The notes under the pieces: generated by a model
Databases searched by the model: none
What the model saw: the letters and a program-made list of their open reading frames with translations, nothing else
Told to the model about the DNA's origin: nothing
Translations under genes and position numbers: made by a program
In this document: one piece after another, positions 18,864-29,589 of the stretch
How the letters are laid out: each line of letters starts with the position of its first letter
How positions within the stretch are numbered: position 1 is the first letter of the stretch
Source: Myxococcus stipitatus
GTDB lineage: Bacteria > Myxococcota > Myxococcia > Myxococcales > Myxococcaceae
Direction: 5' to 3'
Length of the DNA: 64,000 nucleotides
Assembly: GCF_038561935.1 (NCBI RefSeq)
Contig: NZ_CP102770.1
Coordinates: 8,308,001 to 8,372,000 of the forward strand

Positions 18864-21016
18864 GCGCGCCCTCCCCTGCGGCTCATCACGTCGAGCACCT
18901 CCGCGAGCAGCCGACCCGCGGCACACTCGCGCTTGCTGAGATATCCATCCGCTCCCGCCGCCATGCCCCGCTCGCGCGCCGCCGCGCTGTCATGCGCGGA
19001 GACGAGGATGACCGGCAGCGACGCCGTCTCCCGCTTCTCCCGCAGCCGGGCGATGAGCTGTGTGCCGTCCATCTCTTCCATGTCCAGGTCGCAGATGACG
19101 ACGTCGTACGTGTCCGTCTGGAGCCGGTCCAGCGCCCGCGCCCCGCTGGCCGCCAGGTGCACGCTGAAGCCACCCGCCTCCAGCATGGCCCGGTGCAGCG
19201 CGCGCGCGGTGAGCGAGTCGTCCACCACCAGCGCCCGGCGCTGCGCCGTCACCGTCGTCTGGCCCGTCTCCGTCACCAGCCAGTCCGGCCGGCAGATGAG
19301 GAGCAACTCACCTCGGCTCAGCGTCGCCGCGCCCTGCCAGGCCGGGACGTCCCGGACCTCCGAGGGCAGCGGCCGGATGACCAGGTCCCGGTCCCCCACC
19401 ACCGCGTCCACCCCCAGCGCCACGCGCTTGCCTCCGCTCTGCACGATGAGCAGCGGCTGGCCCTCCGCCGGAGGCGCCGCGGCCCGCAGGCCCAGCCGCG
19501 CGCCCAGGTCCACCACCTGCAACAGCTGCCCTTGGTATTCCAGGTGCGCCTTGCGCTTGCCGATGCGCAGCGAGTCCGCGCGCGCCAGCTGCGTGGCCTC
19601 CACCGCGAGCATCGGCAGGCCCACCAGCTGCTCCAGCGCGCGCACCACCAGCACGGGCGAGCTGCCCAGGTCCACCGGCAGCGTCATCACGAAGCGCGTG
19701 CCCTGGCCCTGCGCGCTGTTCACCTCGATGCGGCCCTGCAGCGCCTCCACCGACGCGCGCACCGCGTCCAGGCCCACGCCTCGGCCGGAGGTGTCCGTCA
19801 CGTCGCTGCGCGTGCTGAAGCCCGGCCGGAAGATGAGGTCTCGCAGCTGGTTGTCGTTGAGCCGGTCGCCCTCGTCGGCGGCGAGGAGCCCTCGCGACTC
19901 GGCCACCTTGCGCACCCGCGTCACGTCGATGCCCGCGCCGTCGTCCGCGCACTCCAGGAACAGGAGGTTGCCCTGCTGCTCCACGCGCAGCGTGAGCGCG
20001 CCCTCGTGGTGCTTGCCCGCCTTCTCGCGCGCGGCCGGCATCTCCAGCCCGTGGTCCACGGCGTTGCGCAACAGGTGCACCAGCGCGCCCTGGAGCTTCT
20101 CCAGCAGGCGCCGGTCCAGCGACAGCTCCGAGCCCACCACCGACAGCCGGGCCTCCTTGCCCAGCTGGCGCGACAGGTCGCGCACCATGCGCTGGAGCGG
20201 GTCCAATATCGTGCGCACCGGACGCGTGGTGATGGCCTTGAGGCCCTCCTCCAGCGCGTCGACGATGTCGCTTGTCTCCTCGCCGTCGGTGCGCAGGAGG
20301 CGCGCCGTGCCGGAGAGCAGCGTGCGAGCCTCCGCCGTCTCCGCCAGGAGCCCCTGCCTGGCCAGCACCGTCACCACGCGCTCCAGCTCGCGGCCTCGCT
20401 CCTCCACGCGCAGGCGCACCTCGCGCAGCCGCTCCACCTCGCGCATCAGCGCCGTCACCTGCCGCGCGCCGACGCGCCAGCCCGTGTCCGCCGACTCCGG
20501 CAGCGCGTCCGGGTTCATCGCCAGCGCGCCGTCCGGCGACGCCTCCTCCTGCGCGCCCGGCGGCGACGCCTCCTCGGAGACGACACCCACGCTCGCGCTC
20601 ACCTGGTCCGGCGCGGGCCCGTCCGCCACCAGCTGCGCGAGCGCGGCGGCGGGGTCCGGCAGCGCGTCACCGCGTCCGTCCGCGTGCGCCTGCGCGCGCA
20701 GCATGAAGAGGTCCAGGCCGTGCAGCAGCACGTCCACCACGGACCGGGGCATCTTCTGCGCGCTGGCCTTGAGGGGCGCGAGCGCGTCCTCGAGCTTGTG
20801 GGCGATGTCGCCCAGGTCCTGCAGGCCCAGGCTGGACGCGCTGCCCTTGAGGGTGTGCAGGTGGCGACCCAGCCGGACGTAGAGCTTGCCGAGCGCGGCC
20901 GCGTCCAGGCCCTCGCGCTCCAGCTCCAGCAGGTCCATGGTGACCTTCTGGATGACCTCCTGGGCCTCCACGGCGAAGCCCGTCACCAGGCCTTGCAGCA
21001 TCGGGTCAACGGGCAT
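18860..21016 (-). CDS. cheA: Hybrid CheA histidine kinase with C-terminal receiver
   Basis: 718 residues. Domains in order: Hpt with phospho-His H54 (HTLKGSA), a variable Pro/Ala-rich linker without a clear P2 domain, a dimerisation region, HATPase with HLLRNAVDHG and DDGAGID and TSGRGVGLDAV, a CheW-like coupling domain (about 465-590), and a receiver (about 597-715) with acceptor Asp in VVICDLDMEEMDG. The layout equals hybrid kinases such as FrzE of Myxococcus. The built-in receiver may act as a phosphate sink or autoinhibitor. It overlaps cheW by 11 bp upstream and cheB by 4 bp downstream. Confidence 0.93.
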   Translation of the reverse strand: MPVDPMLQGLVTGFAVEAQEVIQKVTMDLLELEREGLDAAALGKLYVRLGRHLHTLKGSASSLGLQDLGDIAHKLEDALAPLKASAQKMPRSVVDVLLHGLDLFMLRAQAHADGRGDALPDPAAALAQLVADGPAPDQVSASVGVVSEEASPPGAQEEASPDGALAMNPDALPESADTGWRVGARQVTALMREVERLREVRLRVEERGRELERVVTVLARQGLLAETAEARTLLSGTARLLRTDGEETSDIVDALEEGLKAITTRPVRTILDPLQRMVRDLSRQLGKEARLSVVGSELSLDRRLLEKLQGALVHLLRNAVDHGLEMPAAREKAGKHHEGALTLRVEQQGNLLFLECADDGAGIDVTRVRKVAESRGLLAADEGDRLNDNQLRDLIFRPGFSTRSDVTDTSGRGVGLDAVRASVEALQGRIEVNSAQGQGTRFVMTLPVDLGSSPVLVVRALEQLVGLPMLAVEATQLARADSLRIGKRKAHLEYQGQLLQVVDLGARLGLRAAAPPAEGQPLLIVQSGGKRVALGVDAVVGDRDLVIRPLPSEVRDVPAWQGAATLSRGELLLICRPDWLVTETGQTTVTAQRRALVVDDSLTARALHRAMLEAGGFSVHLAASGARALDRLQTDTYDVVICDLDMEEMDGTQLIARLREKRETASLPVILVSAHDSAAARERGMAAGADGYLSKRECAAGRLLAEVLDVMSRRGGRA

Positions 21017-21551
21017 TGCGTCCTCCCGTCGAGCGCACGGCGAACAAGCGCTTGAGGTCGATGAGGTGGATGAGCTGCCGGTCGTGCGTGAAGACCTCCG
21101 TCACGGGCCCCTCGGCCCGCACGCGCGCGGCCTCCACCGCGCTCATGGGCAGCGTGGTGGGCCGGGGGATGGCCTCGCAGTCCAGCGCGCACAGCTCGCC
21201 GTCGCCGCGGTCCACCACCAGCAGCACCGCCGGGTCCTGTCGCCAGCCGTGCCCGCCCAGCATCGACGCCAGGCTGAGCGCGGAGAGCACCTGGCCCTGG
21301 AAGCGCAGCACCCCCACGACGTGCGGCGCGGACAAGGGCACCGGCGTCACCATCCGCAGGGGCAGCGCCGCGCGCAGCATCTCCAGCGACAGCGCGTAGC
21401 GCTCCTCGCCCAGGGGGAACTCGGCAATCCAGTGCACCGCCTCCTCGACGGTCGTCTCGGCCTGCTCCCGCAGGCGCGACGCGCGGCGCTCCAGGAGCTC
21501 CGCGGCCTCCTGTGCCTGGGCCTCTTCCATGCTCCGGGGAAGGATTTTCAT
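21006..21551 (-). CDS. cheW: CheW-like coupling protein with N-terminal helical extension
   Basis: 181 residues. About 35 Glu/Ala/Arg-rich residues predicted to form a helix precede a CheW domain (about 38-178). The domain has the conserved HVVGVLRFQGQVLSALSLASML region, equivalent to the receptor- and CheA-binding core. Its ATG overlaps the cheR stop as ATGA and its end overlaps the cheA start by 11 bp. It should link the chemoreceptor to CheA. The cluster holds two CheW domains besides that in CheA, this one and the Rec-CheW protein. Confidence 0.85.
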   Translation of the reverse strand: MKILPRSMEEAQAQEAAELLERRASRLREQAETTVEEAVHWIAEFPLGEERYALSLEMLRAALPLRMVTPVPLSAPHVVGVLRFQGQVLSALSLASMLGGHGWRQDPAVLLVVDRGDGELCALDCEAIPRPTTLPMSAVEAARVRAEGPVTEVFTHDRQLIHLIDLKRLFAVRSTGGRNAR

Positions 21552-22777
21552 TCGAGCGCCCCCTGGTTGAGGTAGGCGTCGGCGGACGCCTGATAGAACC
21601 GCGCCGGCAGGGCTTCCGGCCCATCCACGAGCTGGTCCGGCGCCAGTCGCTCCGCGCGCATGCGCAGGGCGCGCATCAGCGGAACCGCCGCCTCGCGCGC
21701 GCCGGAGCGCTCACGAAGCAGCGCCAGCTCCAGCAGGCCCGGCAGGTAGTCGGGGGCCTGGCGCACCAGCGACTCCAGCACCGCCAGCGCCCCGTTCGCG
21801 TCGCCCTCCTCGATGCGCTCCAGCGCATCCAGGTGCAGCCGCGCGGGCGGCGGAGGCGGCGTCACCTGCGCGGGCACGGGCGTGGGCGCGGCCTTCGGCC
21901 TGCGCACGGGAATCACCGGCGGAGCCGCGCGCTCCATCACCCGGACCACCGGCGCGGGCGTGGCGGACTCCCCCGGCCCCAGCAGGCGGAACGCCTGGAG
22001 CTCCGGAGGCCCCTCGCGGACCATGCCCGCGGGGACCCGGTCCGCCTCCACCGCGCCCAGGAAGAGCAGCCCTCCGGGATTGAGCGTCCGCGCGAGCAGC
22101 GCGATGGCCGCGTCGCGCGCGGCCGGGGAGAAGTAGGTCAGCACGTTGCGGCAGAGGATGAAGTCGAAGCGGCCGAAGCGCTCGGGCAGCGGCGCCAGCA
22201 GGTTGGACTGCGCGAAGGTGGTGATGCGGCGCACGACGGGCAGGATCGTCACCTGCCGGTCCGCCCCATCCAGGTAGAGCGGGAACAGGCGCGGCGCGGA
22301 CTCGCGGCGGGACCAGGTGCCGTAGGAGGCCCGGCGCGCCGTCTCCAGGCTGGCCTCGTGCAGGTCCGAGCCCATCACCTCCACCGGGAAGCCCTGGGGC
22401 ACGGAGGCCAGGAGCGCCGCGGCCAGCGAGTACGCCTCTTCTCCCGTGGAGCAGCCCGCGCTCCAGCCTCGCAGCGCCAGCGCGCCTCGCCGCAGCGCCG
22501 CGGGCACGCCCTCCTGCGAGATGTAGCGGAAGTGCTCCGGCTGCCGGAAGAAGTACGTCTCCCCCACCAGCGCCGCGCGCACCAGCGTGTTGGCCAGGGG
22601 CGACTGGGGAAACAGCATCTCCCCCAGCAGGTCCGCGGACGAACGGCCTCGCGCCAGCTCACCGCGCACCACGCGCTCCATGGCCTCCGCGGCGATGGCG
22701 TCCTCGCGGAAGCCCGTGATGGATGACACCACTTCCCGCGCCCGGGACAGAAGCCGCGGGTCAAGCTCTGCGCTCAT
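21548..22777 (-). CDS. cheR: CheR methyltransferase with C-terminal TPR-like tail
   Basis: 409 residues. Residues ~1-270 form CheR: an N-terminal helical domain, then the SAM-binding WSAGCSTGEEAYSLA and the CRNVLTYFSP block. A Pro-rich linker (about 275-300) leads to a TPR-like helical tail to the end. CheR methylates glutamates on receptors using SAM; TPR-tailed CheRs can use the tail for docking. The ATG at 22777 overlaps the previous gene's stop as ATGA. Since the local chemoreceptor lacks a C-terminal pentapeptide, the TPR tail could be the targeting device; that is inference. Confidence 0.9.
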   Translation of the reverse strand: MSAELDPRLLSRAREVVSSITGFREDAIAAEAMERVVRGELARGRSSADLLGEMLFPQSPLANTLVRAALVGETYFFRQPEHFRYISQEGVPAALRRGALALRGWSAGCSTGEEAYSLAAALLASVPQGFPVEVMGSDLHEASLETARRASYGTWSRRESAPRLFPLYLDGADRQVTILPVVRRITTFAQSNLLAPLPERFGRFDFILCRNVLTYFSPAARDAAIALLARTLNPGGLLFLGAVEADRVPAGMVREGPPELQAFRLLGPGESATPAPVVRVMERAAPPVIPVRRPKAAPTPVPAQVTPPPPPARLHLDALERIEEGDANGALAVLESLVRQAPDYLPGLLELALLRERSGAREAAVPLMRALRMRAERLAPDQLVDGPEALPARFYQASADAYLNQGALE

Positions 22778-23640
22778 GCGCTCCGCCCGGCCTCCGCGGC
22801 CTCCACCATCTTGGGCAGCTCGCGCAACAGCCCACGCCCCACGAACACCTTCGGGTCCAGGATGGGCAACAGCCGCCCTCCCACGCGCAACATGCCCACC
22901 AATCCCTCGCGCAGCGGGCCATGGTCCGCGCCCCCCACGCGCTCCCTCCGGTCGATGTCCGCCGCCCCGAACTCCTCCGGGTCCTTCACCGTGTCCACCG
23001 CGAGCGCCAACGCCACGCCCTCCACCTGGATGACCACCAGCATCCGCTCCACGCGCGGCAGGTTGTGCTCCACGCCCAACCGCCGCGCCACGTCCAGCAC
23101 GCACAGCGCCTCGCCCCGGACCTCCACGTACTCGCGCAGGTACGAGGGCGCCGTGGGCAGCGGCCGCGTCGCGGGCTGCAGGAGCACCTCGCGCACCGAG
23201 TCCAGCGGGATGGCGAACTCCAGCGCGCCCACCGTCACCCGCAGCACCAGCAGCGAGCCGGTGCGCGCGCGGCGGCGGGAGCTGGCCAGGGCCTCGCCCA
23301 CCGCGAAGAGCAGCTCGTCCGCGCGGAACGGCTTGGCCAGGAACGTCTCCGCGCCCAGCCCCAGGCACGCCTCCGCGCGCGACTTCTCCGAGGAGATGAT
23401 GATGACGGGGATGTCCGCCGTGGCGGGGTCCGCCTTCATCCGTTGGAGGACCTCGTCACCATCCATCTCCGGCATGGACAGGTCCAGCAGCACCGCGGCG
23501 GGCATCAGCCGGGAGACCTTGTCCAGCGCCTCGCGGCCGTTGCTGGCCGTGTGGATGGTGTAGTGGCCGGAGAGGATGGCGCGCTCGAGCGCCAGGATGG
23601 CGTCGCTGTCGTCGACGAGCAGCAGGGACGGCAGGCTCAC
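22774..23640 (-). CDS. Rec-CheW fusion (CheV with reversed domain order)
   Basis: 288 residues. Receiver first (residues ~4-120: D10, D11, acceptor D53 in LLDLSMPEMDG, conserved Lys in FLAKPFRADE), then a short Arg-rich linker and a CheW domain (~135-285, ending DPKVFVGRGLL). Classical CheV is CheW first and receiver second, so this is the opposite order. It probably couples receptor and kinase in a phosphorylation-dependent way, for adaptation. GTG start, 4 bp after the upstream receiver gene. Confidence 0.85.
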   Translation of the reverse strand: MSLPSLLLVDDSDAILALERAILSGHYTIHTASNGREALDKVSRLMPAAVLLDLSMPEMDGDEVLQRMKADPATADIPVIIISSEKSRAEACLGLGAETFLAKPFRADELLFAVGEALASSRRRARTGSLLVLRVTVGALEFAIPLDSVREVLLQPATRPLPTAPSYLREYVEVRGEALCVLDVARRLGVEHNLPRVERMLVVIQVEGVALALAVDTVKDPEEFGAADIDRRERVGGADHGPLREGLVGMLRVGGRLLPILDPKVFVGRGLLRELPKMVEAAEAGRSA

Positions 23641-23644
23641 GGCA

Positions 23645-24040
23645 TCAGGCCTTGGACAGGAACTGACGGACGGTCTCCGTCAGCTCGTGGTGGGACACCG
23701 GCTTCTGGATGAAGGCATTGGCGCCCGCCTCCGTGCCGCGCTGGCGCAGGTCCACGCTCTTCTCCGCCGTCAGCAGCAGGATGGGCACCGAGCGCAGCTG
23801 CGCGTTGCGGCTGGCCCGCACCTCCTTCACGAAGGTGATGCCGTCCATCCCCGGCATGTTGATGTCGGCGATGACCAGGTTGACGGGAACGAGCTGGAGG
23901 ATTTTCAGGGCGCGCGCCGCATCGTCCGCCTCCAAGGCCTCGACCCGGAGGTTCATGAGGTAGATCTTGACGATGTTCCGGACGGTCGGGCTGTCGTCCA
24001 CCAGCAAGACCTTGGCGCTGTTGGTGCTGTTGGTGCTCAC
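23645..24040 (-). CDS. Single-domain response regulator (CheY-like)
   Basis: 131 residues, one receiver domain only. Acidic pair D15/D16, acceptor D59 (NLVIADINMPG), switch Thr in LLLTAEK, conserved Lys in FIQKPVSHHEL. GTG at 24040. It is the first gene of the chemosensory cluster and 4 bp before the Rec-CheW gene. It is the likely diffusible output or a sink for the hybrid CheA. It closely resembles the orphan receiver at 44964-45446, sharing a KIYLM helix and a KPVS loop. Confidence 0.9.
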   Translation of the reverse strand: MSTNSTNSAKVLLVDDSPTVRNIVKIYLMNLRVEALEADDAARALKILQLVPVNLVIADINMPGMDGITFVKEVRASRNAQLRSVPILLLTAEKSVDLRQRGTEAGANAFIQKPVSHHELTETVRQFLSKA

Positions 24041-24139
24041 GGTGCCACGGCTCCTGCGCACGGGGCCACCCAACGCGGGTCACCCCTGCGATACGTTGGA
24101 GACTCTACCGTGAGGGCTCCCACGGGAGAAAGCAGGACA

Positions 24140-24167
24140 CCCGCCCACTCGGACGAAGGTGGGCAGG
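24140..24167 (-). terminator. Hairpin downstream of fabI
   Basis: On the minus strand CCTGCCCAC pairs with GTGGGCGGG (one G-U) around a 10-base loop, starting 35 bases after the fabI stop. The following bases TGTCCTGCTTTCTCC are only moderately U-rich. It sits between fabI and the chemosensory operon, both leftward. Confidence 0.45.
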
Positions 24168-24201
24168 TGCCGAATGACCTGGGGCTGCTCGGGCCCCCGG
24201 C

Positions 24202-25032
24202 CTACGGGCTGGGCGGCTTGGTGGCCCCGGGCTGGGCGCCTTCCGCCGCCTCGGGAGGCACCGGCGGCGCGCCAATGGCGTGGTAGCCACCGTCCACGTG
24301 GATCATTTCGCCCGTGGTGGAGGGCAGCCAATCCGACAACAGGGCACACGCCGTCCGGGAGACCATGTCGTGGCTCGTCTTGGAGTTCCAGCCCAGGGGC
24401 GCCTGCTGACCCCAGTACTGCTCCAGCACCTTGAAGCCAGGGATGCCCTTGGCCGCCATGGTGGACAGCGGGCCCGCGGCCAGCGCGTTCACCCGGATGC
24501 CCTTGGGGCCCAGGTCCCGGGCCAGGTAGCGCACCGTCGCCTCCAGCGCGGCCTTGCACACCCCCATCCAGTCGTAGATGGGCCACGCCACGCGGTTGTC
24601 GAAGTCCAGCGTGACGATGGAGCCGCCCGGCTGCATCAGCGGCGCGCACGCCACGGCCAGCTCCTTCAGGGAGAACGCCGAGATGCGGAACGCCGTCTGG
24701 ACACTCTCCCAGGGCGTGTTGAGGAAGTTGCCGCCCAGGGCGTCGTCCGGGGCGTAGGCGATGCCGTGCAGCACGCCGTCCACCCGGTCCCAGCGCTTCT
24801 GGATTTCACCCGTCAGCGCGGCGAAGTGCGCGGGGTTGGTGACGTCCAGCTCCAGCACCTCGATTCCCGGCTTGAGTCGCTTGGCGCTGCGCTCGGTGAG
24901 CGACATGGCCCGGCCGAAGCCCGTCAGGAGGATGTCCGCGCCCTGCTCGAGCGCGTGCTCGGCGATGCCGAAGGCGAGGGACTGGGGCGTGAGCACCCCG
25001 GTGATGAGCAGCTTCTTGCCCTTAAGCAGCAT
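24202..25032 (-). CDS. fabI: Enoyl-ACP reductase, InhA-like FabI
   Basis: 276 residues. Short-chain-dehydrogenase fold with the FabI-type nucleotide motif ITGVLTPQSLAFGIA and catalytic Tyr/Lys in YDWMGVCKAALE (Tyr-x6-Lys). It continues with AAGPLSTMAAKGI and CALLSDWLPSTTGE, which read like mycobacterial InhA rather than E. coli FabI. It reduces the enoyl-ACP double bond with NADH as the last step of each fatty-acid elongation cycle. The C-terminal ~20 residues form a Pro/Ala/Glu tail beyond the fold. It is divergent from sucA and separated from the chemosensory operon by a hairpin. Confidence 0.92.
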   Translation of the reverse strand: MLLKGKKLLITGVLTPQSLAFGIAEHALEQGADILLTGFGRAMSLTERSAKRLKPGIEVLELDVTNPAHFAALTGEIQKRWDRVDGVLHGIAYAPDDALGGNFLNTPWESVQTAFRISAFSLKELAVACAPLMQPGGSIVTLDFDNRVAWPIYDWMGVCKAALEATVRYLARDLGPKGIRVNALAAGPLSTMAAKGIPGFKVLEQYWGQQAPLGWNSKTSHDMVSRTACALLSDWLPSTTGEMIHVDGGYHAIGAPPVPPEAAEGAQPGATKPPSP

Positions 25033-25322
25033 GTAAACCGCCTCGTGGGAGGGGATGGTTGAAGAGCGGGCTGTCTAGCACTCCTTTCGACCGGAACGGG
25101 ACGAAACGGGCGCGGGGAGTCCCCGGGTGTCCGGGTCTTCCCATCCCGGGGTGAACCCTGGCATCCCGCCCTGGGATTTCCGAGGTGAAGCTGGGCTCAA
25201 CAGGAGCATGAATCCACCTGCTCCGCTCAAACCGCTCCCGGTCCTGCTATGCCTCCGGTAGGCCACAAAGATGCCTTGAAAAACCCCCAACGGGGCGGCC
25301 TTCCAGTAAAAGACGACACGCC

Positions 25323-28188
25323 ATGGCGAACTTCCAGGACACGTTCCTTTCCGGCGCCAACATCGACTTCATCGAGGGGCTCTATGCCCGCTACCTCGAG
25401 GACCCCACCAGCGTGGATGCGAGCTGGCGGGAGGTCTTCGAGCGGAACGATGGTGCCGGCCGTCCCATCTTCAACACGAAGCTGCTGGAGGTGCCCGCGC
25501 CGGCCGTTCAGCCTGGCAAGAATGGCAAGGCCGCCGCCAAGGAGGCCCCGGCCGCCGCCGCGGCCCCGGCTCCGGCGGCGCCCGCGCCCTCCCAGGCGCT
25601 GGAGCTGCAGTCCAAGGTGGACCAGACGCTCTTCGCCTTCCGCCTGCGCGGCCACCTGCGCGCCCGGTTGGATCCGCTGGATCGCCCCCGCCCCGCGCTG
25701 GAGCACATCGCGGACGTGGGCATGGTGGATGACGGCCACTTCTCCGCGCGCGAGCGCGAGCAGGAAGTGGAGAGCAGCGGCGCCTTCGAGCAGCAGCGCG
25801 TGAAGCTGGGCGACCTGCTCAACCGCCTGCACCGCACGTACACCGGCAGCATCGGCGTGGAGGTCATGCAGATTCTCGACAGCCAGCGCCGCCGCTGGCT
25901 GATGCAGCGCATGGAGCACAGCGAGAACCGCACCGCGTTCTCCGTGGACGACCAGCGCCACATCCTCACCAAGCTCTCCTACGCGGAGGGCTTCGAGAAC
26001 TTCCTGCACACGAAGTACGTGGGCGCCAAGCGCTTCAGCCTGGACGGTGGCGAGGCGCTCATCCCCATGATGGACGCCATCGCCGAGGTCGGCGCGGGCC
26101 TGGGGCTGAAGGAAGTCGTCATCGGCATGGCCCACCGCGGCCGCCTCAACGTGCTGACGAACATCCTGGGCAAGCAGCCCAGCCAGATCTTCAGCGAGTT
26201 CGACGGGCCCAAGGACCCCAAGGCGTACCTGGGCCGCGGCGACGTGAAGTACCACATGGGCTTCTCGTCGGACCACGTCACGCGCCAGGGCAAGAACGTC
26301 CACCTGTCGCTGGCCTTCAACCCCAGCCACCTGGAGGCCGTCAATCCGGTGGTCGAGGGCCGCGTGCGCGCCAAGCAGGAGCGCTTCGGCGACACCGAGC
26401 GCGTGGGCGTCATGCCGCTGCTCATCCACGGCGACGCGGCCTTCATGGGCCAGGGCGTCGTCGCGGAGACGCTCAACCTGTCGGGCCTCAAGGGCTACAA
26501 CACGGGCGGCACCCTCCACATCGTCATCAACAACCAGGTCGGCTTCACCACCGACCCGCATGACTCCCGCTCCTCCATCTACGCCACCGCCATCGCGCAG
26601 ATGCTGGACATCCCCATCTTCCACGTGAACGGAGATGACCCGGAGGCGTGCGTGCACGTGGCGCGGCTGGCGGCGGAGTACCGCCAGACGTTCCACAGCG
26701 ACGTGGTCATCGACCTCATCTGCTACCGCCGCTACGGCCACAACGAGGGTGACGACCCGTCCTTCACCCAGCCGGCGATGTACGACCTCATCCGCAAGCA
26801 CCCGACGGTGCGCACGCTCTACGCGAAGACGCTCGCGGAGCAGTCGCGGATTCCGGCCGAGGAGTCGGAGGCCATCAAGCAGCGCTGCCTCCAGGAGTTC
26901 GACGCGGCGCTCGCCCGCGCGCGCCAGGAGAGCCAGTTCAAGGAGCCCAGCGCGCTGGAGGGCCTGTGGAAGACGTACCAGGGCGGCGCGCAGAAGAGCG
27001 CTCCCCAGGTGAAGACCGCCGTGGAGAAGGCCACGCTGCGCGACGCGCTCCAGAAGCTGTGCGCGCTGCCCGAGGGCTTCCACGTCCACCGCGACGTGGA
27101 GCGCACCGTCATCAAGAAGCGCCTGGGCATGCTGGACAGCGAGGAGCTCCAGTGGAGCGAGGGCGAGTCGCTCGCCTACGCCACGCTGCTCGCGGAGGGC
27201 TATCCGGTCCGCCTGTCCGGCCAGGACTGTGAGCGCGGCACGTTCAGCCACCGCCACGCCGTGCTGCACGACGTGCAGACGGGCACCGAGTACACGCCGC
27301 TGCAGCAGTTCTCCACCGGCCGCGCCCGCTTCCAGGTCGTCAACAGCGCCCTGTCGGAGATGGGTGTCCTGGGCTTCGAGTACGGCTACAGCCTGGACGT
27401 CCCGGACGGCCTCACCCTCTGGGAGGCCCAGTTCGGCGACTTCGCCAACGGCGCTCAAATCATCATCGACCAGTTCATCGCCGCCGGTGAGAGCAAGTGG
27501 CGCCGGCTCAGCGGCGTGACGCTGCTCCTGCCGCACTCCTACGAAGGCCAGGGCCCGGAGCACTCCAGCGCCCGCCTGGAGCGCTTCCTGGACCTGTCCG
27601 CCGAGGACAACATCCAGGTCTGCTACCCCACGACGCCCGCGCAGATCTTCCACCTCCTGCGCCGTCAGGTGCTGCGCCCCGTGCGCAAGCCCCTGGTCAT
27701 CATGTCGCCCAAGAGCCTGCTGCGCCGGCCGGAGGCAACCAGCAAGCTGGACGAGCTGGCCACGGGCTCCTTCCAGGAGGTCATCCTGGACAAGGTCGCC
27801 CCGGCGGGTGTCACGCGCCTGCTCTTGTGCAGCGGCAAGGTCTATTACGACCTCGTGAAGGCGCGCGACGAGCGCAAGGACGACAGCATCGCCATCGTCC
27901 GCCTGGAGCAGCTCTACCCGTTCCCGGGCGACGAGCTGGCCAGCCTGCTCTCCAAGCTGCCGAAGCTGACGGAGATGTACTGGGTGCAGGAAGAGCCGAG
28001 GAACGCCGGCGCGTGGCACTACATGTTCCCGCGCATGCACGACCTGGTGTCGTCGCGCTCGCAGCCGCAGGTGAAGTTGGGGTACATCGGCCGCGCGGAG
28101 GCCGCCAGCCCCGCGACAGGCTTCCCCAAGACTCACGAAATCGAGCAGCAGCTCATCATCGAGGAAGCCATCTTCCGAGGGACCAAGC

Positions 28189-28199
<11 letters not shown>
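25323..28199 (+). CDS. sucA: 2-oxoglutarate dehydrogenase E1 component
   Basis: 958 residues, full length. It starts with the conserved E1o N-terminus ([19 protein letters not shown]), has an Ala/Pro linker near 65-90, then the thiamine-diphosphate domain with [18 protein letters not shown] and [10 protein letters not shown], and the C-terminal transketolase-like halves with [10 protein letters not shown] near the end. It decarboxylates 2-oxoglutarate and passes the succinyl group to the lipoyl arm of SucB. It ends with an 11-bp overlap with sucB. ATG start. The 290 bp before it is shared with divergent fabI. Confidence 0.96.
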
Positions 28200-29403
<1,204 letters not shown>

Positions 29404-29439
29404 CACACCTGACGCGCCGCGCCGACGAGCTCCTGGGAG

Positions 29440-29463
29440 GCCCGAGCACATCGAAACTCGGGC
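29440..29463 (+). terminator. Terminator after sucA-sucB
   Basis: Stem GCCCGAG / CTCGGGC (7 bp) with a 10-base loop, followed by TTTCC, starting 37 bases after the sucB stop and before the cold-shock gene promoter. Confidence 0.6.
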
Positions 29464-29479
29464 TTTCCAGGCCGCTGGC

Positions 29480-29509
29480 TGGACTTCCGGGCAGGCGTTT
29501 CACTACAAA
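29480..29509 (+). promoter_or_regulatory. Candidate sigma-70-type promoter of the cold-shock gene
   Basis: TGGACT at 29480-29485 and TACAAA at 29504-29509 with an 18-base spacer (4/6 match each). It would give an untranslated leader of about 70 bases before the ATG at 29590. It lies just after the sucB terminator. Confidence 0.3.
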
Positions 29510-29589
29510 TGGACGTGTCTCCCGGTCGTCGGGGGGCGGGAAGAACGGGCGGCTCTCACACGTCGCCCCGCCAGATTGAAGGAAGAGCA

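Noticed and set aside
17676-20882. 1068-residue open frame on the plus strand across the chemosensory genes
   Set aside because: Antisense to the chemoreceptor, cheB and cheA. Composition is Ser/Arg/Pro-rich without domains.
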